Positions 27,602 through 36,756 are shown, numbered from the stretch's first letter. The stretch: 64,000 nt of DNA from Saprospiraceae bacterium (GCA_013001595.1 JABDMH010000093.1:124001-188000); one strand, 5' to 3'. The notes: generated from the sequence alone by a model not told the origin. Numbers and translations are program-made.

Positions 27602-28111
27602 ATGCGATATACATGGGTATTGTTTATTGTTCCCCTTGTGACTCAGGCGCAGGAACGTCCATCAACAATGGTCTCAAATGTAGCTTTTGATAAGACCATA
27701 CGTAGTTACCTGGACTTTTCTGTTCCAGTTATTTCCTGCGATGACTTAGAGGGAATGAAAGATCAGGTGTTGATTCTAGACACTCGCACCCACGAAGAAT
27801 TTGAGGTCAGCCATATTCCCGGCGCAAGATTCGCTGGCTTTGATTCATTTGATGAAGAACTACTTTCTTCAGTTGCAAAGGATCAAAAGATCATAGTGTA
27901 TTGTTCCATTGGCTATCGCAGTGAGAAGATCGCAGAACGGATTCAATCTATGGGTTATGACGTCGCTAACCTCTACGGAAGTATTTTTGAGTGGGTCAAC
28001 CAAGACAAGCCCATTGTCGATAGCAGTGGTAACAAGACCGATAAGCTGCATACTTACAATCGCAAATGGAGCAGATGGGTTGAGCCCAATTCGGTGCAGA
28101 AAATCTGGTAA
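27602..28111 (+). CDS. Exported rhodanese-domain protein
   Basis: A 169-residue protein with a short signal peptide (MRYTWVLFIVPLVTQAQ) and one rhodanese domain. The domain has VLILDTRTHEEFEVSHIPGA and the active-site loop YCSIGYRSEKIAE with catalytic Cys. It should act in the periplasm in sulfur transfer or as a phosphatase-like or redox module. The frame is open further upstream inside mvaD, but the ATG at 27602 gives the signal peptide and avoids overlap. It ends at a hairpin shared with the convergent skp genes. Confidence 0.85.
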   Translation: MRYTWVLFIVPLVTQAQERPSTMVSNVAFDKTIRSYLDFSVPVISCDDLEGMKDQVLILDTRTHEEFEVSHIPGARFAGFDSFDEELLSSVAKDQKIIVYCSIGYRSEKIAERIQSMGYDVANLYGSIFEWVNQDKPIVDSSGNKTDKLHTYNRKWSRWVEPNSVQKIW

Positions 28112-28114
28112 AAA

Positions 28115-28142
28115 AAGGCCGTTTGGCAGACCAAACGACCTT
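28115..28142. terminator. Bidirectional terminator hairpin
   Basis: AAGGCCGTTTGG and CCAAACGACCTT form a 12-base stem with one mismatch around a CAGA loop, preceded by a run of A. It sits between the convergent rhodanese and skp genes and can serve both strands. Confidence 0.8.
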
Positions 28143-28166
28143 AATGATCGCTTTTCTGAGGATTAA

Positions 28167-28688
28167 TTACAACTCTAATTTAGCCTTGACCAAGGAGGTC
28201 ACATCAAAAGTTTCATCCTTGTATAGCAGCACACCACTATCCTCCATGATGTATGTGTATCCGTTTTCTTTCGCTACCTCAGCAATCTTAGCGTTGACTT
28301 TGTCAAAAATCGGTTGCAACAGCGTCTCGCGTTTTTCCATGATCTGCGTCTGCATATCTTGCTGGAATTTCTGAATGTTTTGCTCTTCTTGTTGAAGCTT
28401 GGTGCCTTCTTCTTCCAATTGCTTGGGAGAGAGTTCACCGTTTTGCTCTTTGCGCTGCAATTCTTGGTACTTCCTTTGAAATTCAGTGATCATACCTTCG
28501 GCTTTCTTCTGCAGTTGTTTTTGCAGAGCTTCCAGATTTGCATTGGCCTGCTTTACTTCAGGAATGTCTTGAAGTAATGTGACCGAATTGACATATCCAA
28601 TTTTCGGAGCCTGCGCATCGACCATAGTGACTAGCCCAATTAGCAGTACTGGAAAGATGGTATGTCTTAGTAATTGACTCATTTTCAT
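28167..28688 (-). CDS. OmpH/Skp-family periplasmic chaperone
   Basis: A 173-residue exported protein with a signal peptide (cleaved near DAQAP). The mature part starts KIGYVNSVTLLQDIPEV, and a long helical coiled coil rich in Q, K and E (LQKQLQKKAEGMITEF, KLQQEEQNIQKFQQD) forms the Skp tentacle. It ends in the conserved YTYIMEDSGVLLY strand region. Skp trimers hold unfolded outer-membrane proteins in the periplasm. It is the downstream member of a tandem pair. The 47-base gap contains TATTTTTG on the coding strand, which resembles a Bacteroidota -7 element, so it may have its own promoter. Confidence 0.9.
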   Translation of the reverse strand: MKMSQLLRHTIFPVLLIGLVTMVDAQAPKIGYVNSVTLLQDIPEVKQANANLEALQKQLQKKAEGMITEFQRKYQELQRKEQNGELSPKQLEEEGTKLQQEEQNIQKFQQDMQTQIMEKRETLLQPIFDKVNAKIAEVAKENGYTYIMEDSGVLLYKDETFDVTSLVKAKLEL

Positions 28689-28735
28689 CCTTATTGAAAT
28701 TTAAATAGGTGCACAAAAATAGTTTTTTATGTGAA

Positions 28736-29251
28736 TTAGAGACTTTTGATGGCACGCAGCACATCATCGGTTTTGTCGTAGCGTTCGTTTGTAAAGATGA
28801 TTCCAGAGCTTCCTCCCTTATCTAGAATGATGTCATAGCCTCGCTCATTGGCATATTCCTGAATCACTCCATAGACTTTTTCCTGTACGGGAGAAACTAG
28901 AGATTGTCTCTTTTGAAAGAGCTCACCTTCTGGGCCAAATTTTTGACGTTGCATCTCGCGAACCTGTCTTTCAGCCTTCATTATTTCATCTTCCTTCTGT
29001 TTTTTCATCTCCTCACTTAGCAAGACCAATTCTGCCTGGTACTTGTTATAAAGGCTCTTGATTTTATCTTGCTCAACAGAGATTTCTTGTTGCCAGGCTT
29101 CGGCAACCTTGTCCAATTCTGCCTGTGCATTTTGATAATCTGGCATATTTTCCAAGAGATAGGCTATGTCCACAACAGCAATTTTTTGAGCATGGCTGTT
29201 GGCAAATATTCCGAGCAAAAAAACAAGGCTAAACCAAAGAGATTTCTTCAT
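28736..29251 (-). CDS. OmpH/Skp-family periplasmic chaperone
   Basis: A 171-residue paralogue of the following gene. It has a signal peptide (MKKSLWFSLVFLLGIFANSHAQ), mature start KIAVVDIAYLLENMPDYQ, a long coiled coil and the terminal GYDIILDKGGSSGIIF block. The role is outer-membrane protein chaperoning in the periplasm. I start it at the ATG 29249-29251; the upstream extension begins with TTG and would precede the signal peptide. Tandem Skp genes are usual in Bacteroidota, often beside bamA, which is not present here. Confidence 0.9.
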   Translation of the reverse strand: MKKSLWFSLVFLLGIFANSHAQKIAVVDIAYLLENMPDYQNAQAELDKVAEAWQQEISVEQDKIKSLYNKYQAELVLLSEEMKKQKEDEIMKAERQVREMQRQKFGPEGELFQKRQSLVSPVQEKVYGVIQEYANERGYDIILDKGGSSGIIFTNERYDKTDDVLRAIKSL

Positions 29252-29517
29252 ACTTACTTTATTTTCAAACAATTAGTGTTGATAGATCATATCAAAATTA
29301 CGATTTTATGTACATGTTTCATTTAGAAGACGATGGCTGAATGGTCAGGTTACAATGTCATTTATAGATCAGAGAATGGACTTTATCAAAAACACCTTAT
29401 TATCAAGTACTTATACATTGAAATACCCGAAATGTAGTGCTCTTTTTAACGCCTGTTTAACGCAAAGCTTAATGAAATTAACGGATGGGCCATTGCCCAT
29501 TTGATCTGGGATTAAAA

Positions 29518-30840
29518 CTATTCACGATCATTCTTAAACCACAGATCGCGTTGAGGAAATGGTATGGTAACTCCATATTCGGTAAATAGTGAGCTAATCA
29601 TAAATCGAACATCACTCATCACGTTTTCTATATCCATCAGATGATATGACCAAAAGAATACTTCGAAATCAAGTGACGAATCACCAAAATCTTTGAATCT
29701 GACAAATGGCGCCGGAACAGTGGAGATGGAATCACTTTTCGCTACTGCTCTGAGCAACAGACTTTTCACAAGATTTACATCGGATCCATAAGCTACCCCA
29801 ACAGAAATGGAAAAGCGCACTTTGCGATCGCTTTCTGTCCAATTGATGATTTGGTCAGAGACCAATTTGGAGTTGGGTACAATCAACGTGGTATCATTTC
29901 GTCCGTGAATAGTGGAAGTCCTTAGGCCGATTTTTTGGATTTCACCGATGTGATCGTTCACATCAACAATGTCATGAACCTCCACTGTACGATCTGACAG
30001 CAGGATTATTCCGGAAATCAGATCACGGAAAACATCTTGCATTCCTAGACCAACACCCACCAACAAGGCTGCAATACCACCCCATAAGACGGTTAATTTA
30101 ATCCCGAAATTGTCAATAATGACAAAGAGGGCTATAACATAGATGAAGTAGATGACCAGTTGGTTGATGGCAAATCGCTTCCCTGAATCGATTTCATTCT
30201 TTCGGTAGTAAGAAAAGAGAATCAATTGGGTGACGATCCATGCCATTAACCTTGCCGAAAGGAATATTAATATGGCAATTAAAACACCACGGACCTTCAA
30301 GATAAAAATGTCATCCTTAATGGGGATTTGTAACAAGGGTTTGTTCAGGTCAAATGCCGAAATGATCACAATGGCTGCTATGGTATACAGTATATATTGT
30401 ACAGTGCTCGCCGCCCTTGATGGAGCGTCAAGATCCGACATCGAAGAGGGTCCCCGAGTCAACTCAAACTGTTTGTGCAAAATGTTGTTGGCTATCCAGT
30501 CAAGCGTTTGTGCCAATTGGAAAATGATGAGACCTAAAATAAGACTGGAGATCTTGAAAGTGAAGGTCTCAGACTTATTGAGAATGAGGTCTAGATCAAA
30601 GGACTCTAGGAATGCAATGACGGCGATGGCACCGAAGATTCTTTTCAAGGCTGAGTCAATGCCCAGATCGACCGAGTCAACATCTTGCTTGTCAAAATAT
30701 GTAAAGGCCAAAACCAAACAGATGCGATAGGTGGCGTAGATAAGTAGTAGTGAAAAAAGCAGGTAGATCACTTGGTGCCACCAAAAGGTAAATCCTGCAA
30801 ATTCGAGAAAGGTTTGGTCCAAGATGTTGAGAAGGTCCAT
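29518..30840 (-). CDS. MscS-family mechanosensitive channel
   Basis: A 440-residue membrane protein with about five transmembrane helices followed by the MscS core. The pore-lining helix is GGIAALLVGVGLGMQDVF and the beta domain is DRTVEVHDIVDVNDHIGEIQ. The cytoplasmic end has GSDVNLVKSLLLRAV and VTIPFPQRD. Such channels release solutes on hypo-osmotic shock. The start is placed at the ATG 30838-30840; a TTG two codons earlier is open. It is probably monocistronic, as rsmG ends 80 bases upstream. Confidence 0.9.
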   Translation of the reverse strand: MDLLNILDQTFLEFAGFTFWWHQVIYLLFSLLLIYATYRICLVLAFTYFDKQDVDSVDLGIDSALKRIFGAIAVIAFLESFDLDLILNKSETFTFKISSLILGLIIFQLAQTLDWIANNILHKQFELTRGPSSMSDLDAPSRAASTVQYILYTIAAIVIISAFDLNKPLLQIPIKDDIFILKVRGVLIAILIFLSARLMAWIVTQLILFSYYRKNEIDSGKRFAINQLVIYFIYVIALFVIIDNFGIKLTVLWGGIAALLVGVGLGMQDVFRDLISGIILLSDRTVEVHDIVDVNDHIGEIQKIGLRTSTIHGRNDTTLIVPNSKLVSDQIINWTESDRKVRFSISVGVAYGSDVNLVKSLLLRAVAKSDSISTVPAPFVRFKDFGDSSLDFEVFFWSYHLMDIENVMSDVRFMISSLFTEYGVTIPFPQRDLWFKNDRE

Positions 30841-30926
30841 TCGCAAGGTTTTGCCAAAGTAAGTTGCTAAAAGATAATGACAATGTCTGATGTCCCATTA
30901 TCCGCACTGTCCCCTATTGTGCAAAT

Positions 30927-31547
30927 TTAGCGTATACTAACGATCTTCTTGGTAGTGAAATAGGGTTCGACAAAATTGTCTGAGATGTCGAATACCTGAA
31001 ACTTTCTGGGAGATAGGAAAGCCAATTCTTGTGTCAAATCTCCCCCTTTTAATAAATCTATCTGAGTTTGATCAGTAGTCAAATGTTTCATCCAGGAAAG
31101 CAGTTGTTTTGTATTGGAGACAGCCCTACAAACGATGTGATCGAAAGTACCGATCAAATCTTCCGCACGAATATGCAACGCATCGACGTTCGTCAACCCG
31201 AGCTTTGATGCTATTTGCTGCACAATCCTAATTTTTTTTCGAGAGCCGTCAATCAGAGTGAAGTGGTTATCCGGAAAACATACGGCCAGTGGTATTCCAG
31301 GAAACCCTCCACCTGTGCCCAGATCCAGTATCCTTTGGCCAGAAGAGGGTACCAAAAAAGAATGTAGCGAGAGGCTGTGCAATATATGATGCAGATAGAT
31401 TTGATTTATGTCTTTGCGAGATATTACATTCACCTCTGCATTGAAAGTACGATACAGTGGTCCTAGGTTTGTCATCTGATCTCGCATAGATTCTGATAAA
31501 TCAGGAAAGTACTTCCATATGATTTCGGGTCCCGTGGATGTTACCAT
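30927..31547 (-). CDS. rsmG: 16S rRNA (guanine(527)-N7)-methyltransferase
   Basis: A 206-residue RsmG/GidB methyltransferase. ISRKDINQIYLHHILHSL and the SAM motif ILDLGTGGGFPGIPLA are diagnostic, as is VCRAVSNTKQLLSWM. It methylates G527 in the 530 loop of 16S rRNA. The start is put at the ATG 31545-31547, which gives the family-typical N-terminus IIWKYFPDLS and overlaps the upstream glycosyltransferase stop by 7 bases. An ATG at 31566-31568 is the alternative. In many bacteria rsmG lies close to oriC. Confidence 0.93.
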   Translation of the reverse strand: MVTSTGPEIIWKYFPDLSESMRDQMTNLGPLYRTFNAEVNVISRKDINQIYLHHILHSLSLHSFLVPSSGQRILDLGTGGGFPGIPLAVCFPDNHFTLIDGSRKKIRIVQQIASKLGLTNVDALHIRAEDLIGTFDHIVCRAVSNTKQLLSWMKHLTTDQTQIDLLKGGDLTQELAFLSPRKFQVFDISDNFVEPYFTTKKIVSIR

Positions 31548-32632
31548 TTCTGTGGTGTTTTCAGGCATAAAAAGATGCCAACGATGGGATAATAAAGAAT
31601 AAATGCGGCATCCAATGCAGGTATCCAAGGTAGTTCCCTACCGTCGATACTGGGCATTAATTGGTATGATCTATATAAAACCACGACCTGTCTGCACAGA
31701 TAACAGACTATCGCAATTCCGATATGCCCTTGCATGGCCAACAAGATGATTATGAGATAATGTAGCCATTGACTTCCAGCATACAGCAAAAGCAGGATTT
31801 TATCTTGCCATTTATAGTGCCAACTTACCGAAACATGACGCCTCTTTTGCTTTAAGAAGGCACTGATTTTATTAGTACTATGTGAGTACATGTACGCACT
31901 CTTTGAGTGTACCAGCCATATTTTATGGGATGCTGTGAGACTATTGATCAGGAGATCGTCATCTCCGCTGATATAAGGATTTTTCTTTTCTTTAAAACGA
32001 GTAAAAATCTCGGTGGATAAAACCATATTACGACCTACTCCCATCAAGGGAGCCCTACTCACGGCTGAAGAACCATAGTGAAAGTACGTCAGTCCCGCCT
32101 CAAATCGACTGAAAGCATTTATGAATCCAGGCTGTTGAAAGAATGGCCCTACTCCTAGTGAAACACTATAACCAGTAAAAATGGGAGCCATCATGTGAGC
32201 AAGCCATTGGTCTGATGCTGGCTTACAATCTGCATCTGTAAGAGCAATTAGATCATAGGAAGCAACCTTAACACCATGGACCAGGGCGGCTTTCTTACCA
32301 CTTAATCCCTTCGGCGTCTTCTCAATGCGTAAATGCGGATAAGTCTTGCACAAATCGAGCAGCAAACTTGGTGTCTCGTCGGTGGAGTTGTCATCCACTA
32401 CAATCACCTCAAATCGACGATATGCTTGACCTAAGATGTGAGGAAGATTGCTCCTTAGGTGTGCAGCCGCATTTCGGGCACAGATGATCACACTGACAGC
32501 TGGTCCAGATACGATCGGTGCAAGTACCTTTGCTTTATTAAGCTTTCCAAAGCTATATAGCCAAAAATATAGTTGTGCAGTCGTCACAAAAACCAGCAAT
32601 ATAGACAGTAAGCGAACAGTCGTATCATGCAT
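31541..32632 (-). CDS. Family 2 glycosyltransferase, membrane-anchored
   Basis: A 363-residue protein with one N-terminal transmembrane helix, a GT-A catalytic domain and two to three C-terminal hydrophobic helices. The nucleotide-sugar site is VSVIICARNAA...VIVVDDNSTDETPS, with LIALTDADCKP as the DxD-type motif and a QKRRHVSVSW block typical of GT2 enzymes. It transfers a sugar in envelope polysaccharide or lipid assembly; donor and acceptor are not predictable. It overlaps rsmG and is probably cotranscribed with it. It is divergent from the GH5 gene. Confidence 0.88.
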   Translation of the reverse strand: MHDTTVRLLSILLVFVTTAQLYFWLYSFGKLNKAKVLAPIVSGPAVSVIICARNAAAHLRSNLPHILGQAYRRFEVIVVDDNSTDETPSLLLDLCKTYPHLRIEKTPKGLSGKKAALVHGVKVASYDLIALTDADCKPASDQWLAHMMAPIFTGYSVSLGVGPFFQQPGFINAFSRFEAGLTYFHYGSSAVSRAPLMGVGRNMVLSTEIFTRFKEKKNPYISGDDDLLINSLTASHKIWLVHSKSAYMYSHSTNKISAFLKQKRRHVSVSWHYKWQDKILLLLYAGSQWLHYLIIILLAMQGHIGIAIVCYLCRQVVVLYRSYQLMPSIDGRELPWIPALDAAFILYYPIVGIFLCLKTPQKW

Positions 32633-32726
32633 TTATGCTGCAATTGTAATAAATTGTCGGCAATCTGAGTCTTAGCCTATAAACACTGGACTGCCGGTAT
32701 GTATCTTGAGCGATTGAAGGAAAAAC

Positions 32727-34067
32727 ATGTATAATACAGTCAAGTCTTTCATTGTGGTCTTGCTCATCTCGTTCGGATGTGGTCTGAAGGCTCAGATGCT
32801 TCACGTAGATGGCCAGGAATTCATCGTCAATGGTATCAATATACCATGGAGATATTTTGGTTTAGATTTTGGCACCTCTGTCAGGCAAGTGAACTACGAC
32901 ACTTCTTTTTTCGATCGCACTTTTGCAAAGTTGCAGGAGAATGGTGTGAATGCGATACGCATGTGGATCCACTGCGATGGTCGACATTCGCCCATTGTCG
33001 ATAGGGAGGGAATAGTAAAGGGTTTGCCCCGAAATTTTCTTGATGACATAGATGATTTTTTTGAAAGAGCGGCCAAATATGATCTACTGGTGATGCCCGT
33101 GCTATGGACTTTTGAAATGGTTGATAAGGGCAAGATTGAGCTAATACGGGATCCGCATAAAACACAGACGTACATTGATCAGGCATTGGTACCTATGCTG
33201 GAGCGCACAAGGCGGCATTGTAACATTTTAGCTTGGGAGGTGATCAACGAACCAGAATGGGCGATGGACATACCTTTTGCCGGCACTACAAAACATACGG
33301 TAAAGGCTGGTGAAATGCAACGTTTCGTAGGTCAGGTTGCCGAAGCAATTCATTCACATTCCCCACACAAAGTGACTGTGGGAACAGCAGGACTGCGGTT
33401 TCTCACAGACATGCACCTTTTTTCCAAGAACTACTGGCACGACATTGAATTGCAGGCTCAAAATACCCACTGCAAAGGTGCATATCTTGACTTTTATTCG
33501 GTGCATTACTACAAATGGAAATTGGAAACACTCTCGCCCTTTCGACAACCCTTGAACTCCATGGGTCTCAGCAAACCGGTACTACTTTCTGAATTTAGCC
33601 TAGCCAAGAATCGAGATCCAGTTGAATTGATGCAACTCGCTCTTGACAACGGATACACAGGAATCATGCCTTGGTCGATGATGGCCAATGATGGTCTGGC
33701 AAAATGGGATGATTTCAGAGACCATATGAGGCATATATCAAATGAGCATTCAGACAAAATGAAAATCTCCTCAGATTGTTGGTCTGAAGCGGTGACGAAT
33801 TATTACGCCAGCTGTCTAATCTATCCTAATCCGGCGGAAAACCAACTGATTCTTGAGCACAATCAGCCCGATGTTACAGCTACCAGAGTGGACATCATTT
33901 CTTGGCATGGAAGGCGTGTCATAAGTCGCTCCAACTTAGCAGCTGGTCCTGTGCATCTGGACGTTAGCTCATTGGCTTCGGGCATGTATATTTTGCAAGT
34001 GAGTGCGCAAGGGCCGGATGACATACTGCGTGTGGTAAACAGACAGAAGTTTATGATTGCTCGTTGA
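32727..34067 (+). CDS. Secreted GH5-like glycoside hydrolase with T9SS sorting domain
   Basis: A 446-residue exported enzyme. The signal peptide ends near GLKAQ. A TIM-barrel of the GH5/GH-A clan follows, with the acid/base Glu in WEVINEPEW and the nucleophile Glu in VLLSEFSLA. The C-terminal 80 residues begin IYPNPAENQLILEH and end in a beta-rich tail, the type A sorting domain that directs export through the type IX secretion system. The likely substrates are beta-mannan or beta-glucan; the subfamily is not certain. Its last 17 bases overlap the convergent MtfA-like gene. Confidence 0.85.
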   Translation: MYNTVKSFIVVLLISFGCGLKAQMLHVDGQEFIVNGINIPWRYFGLDFGTSVRQVNYDTSFFDRTFAKLQENGVNAIRMWIHCDGRHSPIVDREGIVKGLPRNFLDDIDDFFERAAKYDLLVMPVLWTFEMVDKGKIELIRDPHKTQTYIDQALVPMLERTRRHCNILAWEVINEPEWAMDIPFAGTTKHTVKAGEMQRFVGQVAEAIHSHSPHKVTVGTAGLRFLTDMHLFSKNYWHDIELQAQNTHCKGAYLDFYSVHYYKWKLETLSPFRQPLNSMGLSKPVLLSEFSLAKNRDPVELMQLALDNGYTGIMPWSMMANDGLAKWDDFRDHMRHISNEHSDKMKISSDCWSEAVTNYYASCLIYPNPAENQLILEHNQPDVTATRVDIISWHGRRVISRSNLAAGPVHLDVSSLASGMYILQVSAQGPDDILRVVNRQKFMIAR

Positions 34068-34899
34068 TGCGAACAATTGGATCTATCCCAAAAAAATCAC
34101 TCATGCGCTCGTATGACTCTTCAAGATGCATTTTGAAACGCACGGGAAATGTAAAGAAGTACGTGGTGGCTACAGCTTCCCAATGAACGAATGGCTCTGG
34201 TAAACCAATATACTCAACGACTACCTCGTTCTTAAATCCACTGATATCGGGCAGCAGTTCCAGGTCCAAATTGAATTCGGGCGCATCATTGATAAACACG
34301 ATCTTGGCGCATTCATACATAGCTGTATTAAAGTACTGCTGGGGAGATCGAAAAGCCTTCATGAAATGATCGGCACAGAACAACATGACTTTGTCTTGCA
34401 CGTAGAGTTCGGAGACATGTAGATGCTTGGGATGCTGTGGCGTGGGAAACGGATGGCGATAGATCACAATATTGGAGAAATCAACAAATTTCTGATGCCA
34501 ATCAGGCTGAAAAGCAGTAAGAATATGTGCATTGGCGGCAACCACGACCTTGAGGTCTTCTGGAATTCGCTCAAAACCCTGCGGCATAAAAGTGGCGGTG
34601 TTCAGGTATATGCTCACGGCGTTTTCAAAGGCTGTCCTTTGCTGATCGTCCATTAGTCGATAGGTAGGTAAATGATCCTTTATGAATCTAAGCATACCTT
34701 TCGGCAACTTGAGTGGATGTTTTTTTACATACCACCGATCTATTTCTGGATGTAGTACATAGACTGCTGCTACGCCAATGACTAATGGAATCAACCAAAA
34801 AGAATATTCTCGATAGCCCCAACCATAACTGACCAACAATACAAGTCCTGTCAATAGTAGTAGAGGAGCAAGAATCCATTTTGATAATATCATAGCCAT
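34051..34899 (-). CDS. MtfA-like (M90) protein lacking the zinc motif
   Basis: A 282-residue protein with two N-terminal transmembrane helices and a domain arranged as in the MtfA/M90 zinc peptidases (LPTYRLMDDQQRTAFENAV, VVVAANAHILTAF, IVIYRHPF). Where MtfA has HEFAH, this protein has YECAK (195-199), so both zinc-binding His are lost. It is predicted catalytically inactive unless another site compensates. The family assignment rests on my recognition of order and spacing. E. coli MtfA also binds the Mlc repressor, so a binding role is conceivable. Confidence 0.6.
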   Translation of the reverse strand: MAMILSKWILAPLLLLTGLVLLVSYGWGYREYSFWLIPLVIGVAAVYVLHPEIDRWYVKKHPLKLPKGMLRFIKDHLPTYRLMDDQQRTAFENAVSIYLNTATFMPQGFERIPEDLKVVVAANAHILTAFQPDWHQKFVDFSNIVIYRHPFPTPQHPKHLHVSELYVQDKVMLFCADHFMKAFRSPQQYFNTAMYECAKIVFINDAPEFNLDLELLPDISGFKNEVVVEYIGLPEPFVHWEAVATTYFFTFPVRFKMHLEESYERMSDFFGIDPIVRINEQS

Positions 34900-34991
34900 T
34901 GCGATGGAGATTAAAATTAACGATCAATTCTTTGTCGAATTCGAAAAAGAGCATAAATTTGCAATCCCCTCAAAATCAGGGGGTGTTGAAT

Positions 34992-35064
34992 GGTACCTTA
35001 GCTCAGTTGGTAGAGCACAGGACTGAAAATCCTGGTGTCCCTGGTTCGATTCCTGGAGGTACCA
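34992..35064 (+). tRNA. tRNA-Phe (GAA)
   Basis: A complete 73-base cloverleaf. The 7-bp acceptor stem is GGTACCT/AGGTACC, the D-arm GCTC...GAGC, and the anticodon stem CAGGA/TCCTG encloses CTGAAAA with anticodon GAA. The T-arm is CCTGG-TTCGATT-CCTGG and the discriminator is A. The CCA end is not encoded. It stands alone. Confidence 0.97.
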
Positions 35065-35083
35065 CATCTTAAGCATTTTATGG

Positions 35084-35116
35084 AAGACTGGACACTAGAT
35101 TCGGTCTTTCTTTTTT
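35084..35116 (+). terminator. Terminator after tRNA-Phe
   Basis: AAGACT pairs with GGTCTT (one G-T pair) and is followed by TCTTTTTT. It lies 20 bases after the tRNA, as expected for a Rho-independent terminator. The loop is 13 bases, so stability is modest. Confidence 0.6.
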
Positions 35117-35229
35117 AAACACTTCTGACACATTCTGATTTAGATCGCGCCATTATACTCCTAAAGCCAAGGATCAACTGTCGTGCCAAGTTTGCTTATA
35201 CACATGTCAGAATATTTATATATTTGGCC

Positions 35230-35733
35230 ATGCACATCAAAGCTTTTCTTTCCAGTTCCTTTGGCCATATCCGTATTGAGATTAGTGAAAATGGATTGCG
35301 CTCACTTTCCTTTGTAAAGGATCTCCCAGATGATGTTGGTGACAATCCTCCAGGTGCGGTACCATACATTCGACAAATTGAGGAGTATTTAGAAGGTGAT
35401 CGGACCAGCTTCGATCTGGAGATCGACTGGTCAGGTGTTCCACCATTTCACCAACAAGTGCTCAAGATGGTTCGTACCATTCCTTACGGTAAGACACGAA
35501 CCTATAAACAATTAGCCATGGTCTTAGGGAAGCCCGGTGCAATTCGAGCCGTTGGACAAGCCAACGGAAGAAATCCCATAGCCCTCGTTGTTCCCTGCCA
35601 TCGAGTTTTGGGTACGAATGGTCAACTTACAGGCTATGCTTATGGTCTTGAGCTCAAGAGACAGCTGTTGGAATTGGAAAACCCCCAAGCTTTTCATCAC
35701 CAGATTGCTATGTTTGAAGAAGCCGTTCTATAG
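35230..35733 (+). CDS. ogt: Methylated-DNA--protein-cysteine methyltransferase
   Basis: A 167-residue O6-alkylguanine-DNA alkyltransferase. The acceptor Cys is in VVPCHRVLG, preceded by the helix-turn-helix with the arginine finger (IRAVGQANGRNP) and the IPYGKTRTYKQLA block. It removes alkyl groups from O6 of guanine by suicidal transfer. Only the DNA-repair domain pair is present, with no Ada regulatory domain. The ATG at 35230 is chosen over a TTG two codons upstream. It converges with apaG. Confidence 0.94.
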   Translation: MHIKAFLSSSFGHIRIEISENGLRSLSFVKDLPDDVGDNPPGAVPYIRQIEEYLEGDRTSFDLEIDWSGVPPFHQQVLKMVRTIPYGKTRTYKQLAMVLGKPGAIRAVGQANGRNPIALVVPCHRVLGTNGQLTGYAYGLELKRQLLELENPQAFHHQIAMFEEAVL

Positions 35734-35770
35734 CCTTTCTTCGTTTGATTGGGCCGACGAACAGATGATG

Positions 35771-36157
35771 TCAATTGTATTTGAAGGCAGCAACGAGTTC
35801 GAAAGCTGGAATTTGGACATCAAAGGTGCCCTCATCGCTTAATCTTTTCATCAGGTAGCTACCCTGCATTCGTCCGATCGCCGTGGTTAGTGGGCACCAA
35901 GAGCTATACTCATGAATTTGACCTGGATGTAGTATGGGTTGCTTGCCAATGACACCATCACCCTGAACTTCCTTTAGCTCACCATGAGCATCTCGAATGA
36001 GCCAATGTCTTTTCAACAACTGGACAGTATATTCGCTCAGATTTTCGATCACGATGTGATAAGAGAATAGGTACTTATGATCCAGTGGATTGGAGTGTTG
36101 GGGCTCATATTTCGGAGTAACCGAAATTTTAATGCCTTGGGTAATGAGTACTTCCAT
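35771..36157 (-). CDS. apaG: ApaG domain protein
   Basis: A 128-residue protein consisting of one ApaG fibronectin-like domain. It contains YLFSYHIVIENLSEYTVQLL, WLIRDAHGELKEVQGDGVIG and YSSWCPL, matching the family along its whole length. ApaG proteins have been tied to Co2+ resistance and Mg2+ homeostasis in enteric bacteria, but the biochemical role is unsettled. It follows gmk by 20 bases on the same strand. Confidence 0.92.
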   Translation of the reverse strand: MEVLITQGIKISVTPKYEPQHSNPLDHKYLFSYHIVIENLSEYTVQLLKRHWLIRDAHGELKEVQGDGVIGKQPILHPGQIHEYSSWCPLTTAIGRMQGSYLMKRLSDEGTFDVQIPAFELVAAFKYN

Positions 36158-36177
36158 AATAAAACCTGTCTTCCATA

Positions 36178-36756
36178 CTAACTTACTAAAAAATCCTCAA
36201 TGAGGAATTCAGCTTCCTTCAATGCGACATCCAGCAAGTCGTTTACAATTACCCTATCAAACTTCTGCTCATAGGTCAGCTCGTGCCGGATCCTAGCCAC
36301 TCTTTTATGGAGTGACGAAGGCGTTTCAGTTCCCCTTTTTTTCAAGCGGTCCATAAGAATTTGCAGGGACGGTGGCTTAACAAAGATGCTCAGACATTGG
36401 TCTCCAAAATGATCCTTAATGTCAACTGCACCTTTAACGTCGACATCAAAAATGATGTGTTTCTGTAAATCCCAAATTCGCCGGATTTCGCTATGTAGCG
36501 TTCCATAGAACTGATTGGAATAGACCTCCTCCCACTCTAAAAAAGCTCTTTCTGTGATCTTTTGTTGAAAAGTATCTCCATCCAAAAAATAGTAGTCCCT
36601 ACCGTCGATCTCATCCTTGCGCATTGATCTGCTTGTGGCAGAAATTGAGAAGTCGAGATCCTCATTTACCTTGAGTAGATGTTTTACTATAGTGGTTTTG
36701 CCAGCCCCAGAAGGAGCCGTGAAAACGAATACTTTGCCCTGAATTTTCTTTTCCAT
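36178..36756 (-). CDS. gmk: Guanylate kinase
   Basis: A 192-residue enzyme phosphorylating GMP to GDP. The P-loop is APSGAGKTT (14-22), the GMP-binding region has SRSMRKDEIDGRDYYF, and DVDVKGAVDIK and RIRHELTYEQKFD follow. Length and order are standard. It sits between yicC (34-base gap) and apaG on the same strand; yicC-gmk is a widely conserved pair. Confidence 0.96.
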   Translation of the reverse strand: MEKKIQGKVFVFTAPSGAGKTTIVKHLLKVNEDLDFSISATSRSMRKDEIDGRDYYFLDGDTFQQKITERAFLEWEEVYSNQFYGTLHSEIRRIWDLQKHIIFDVDVKGAVDIKDHFGDQCLSIFVKPPSLQILMDRLKKRGTETPSSLHKRVARIRHELTYEQKFDRVIVNDLLDVALKEAEFLIEDFLVS

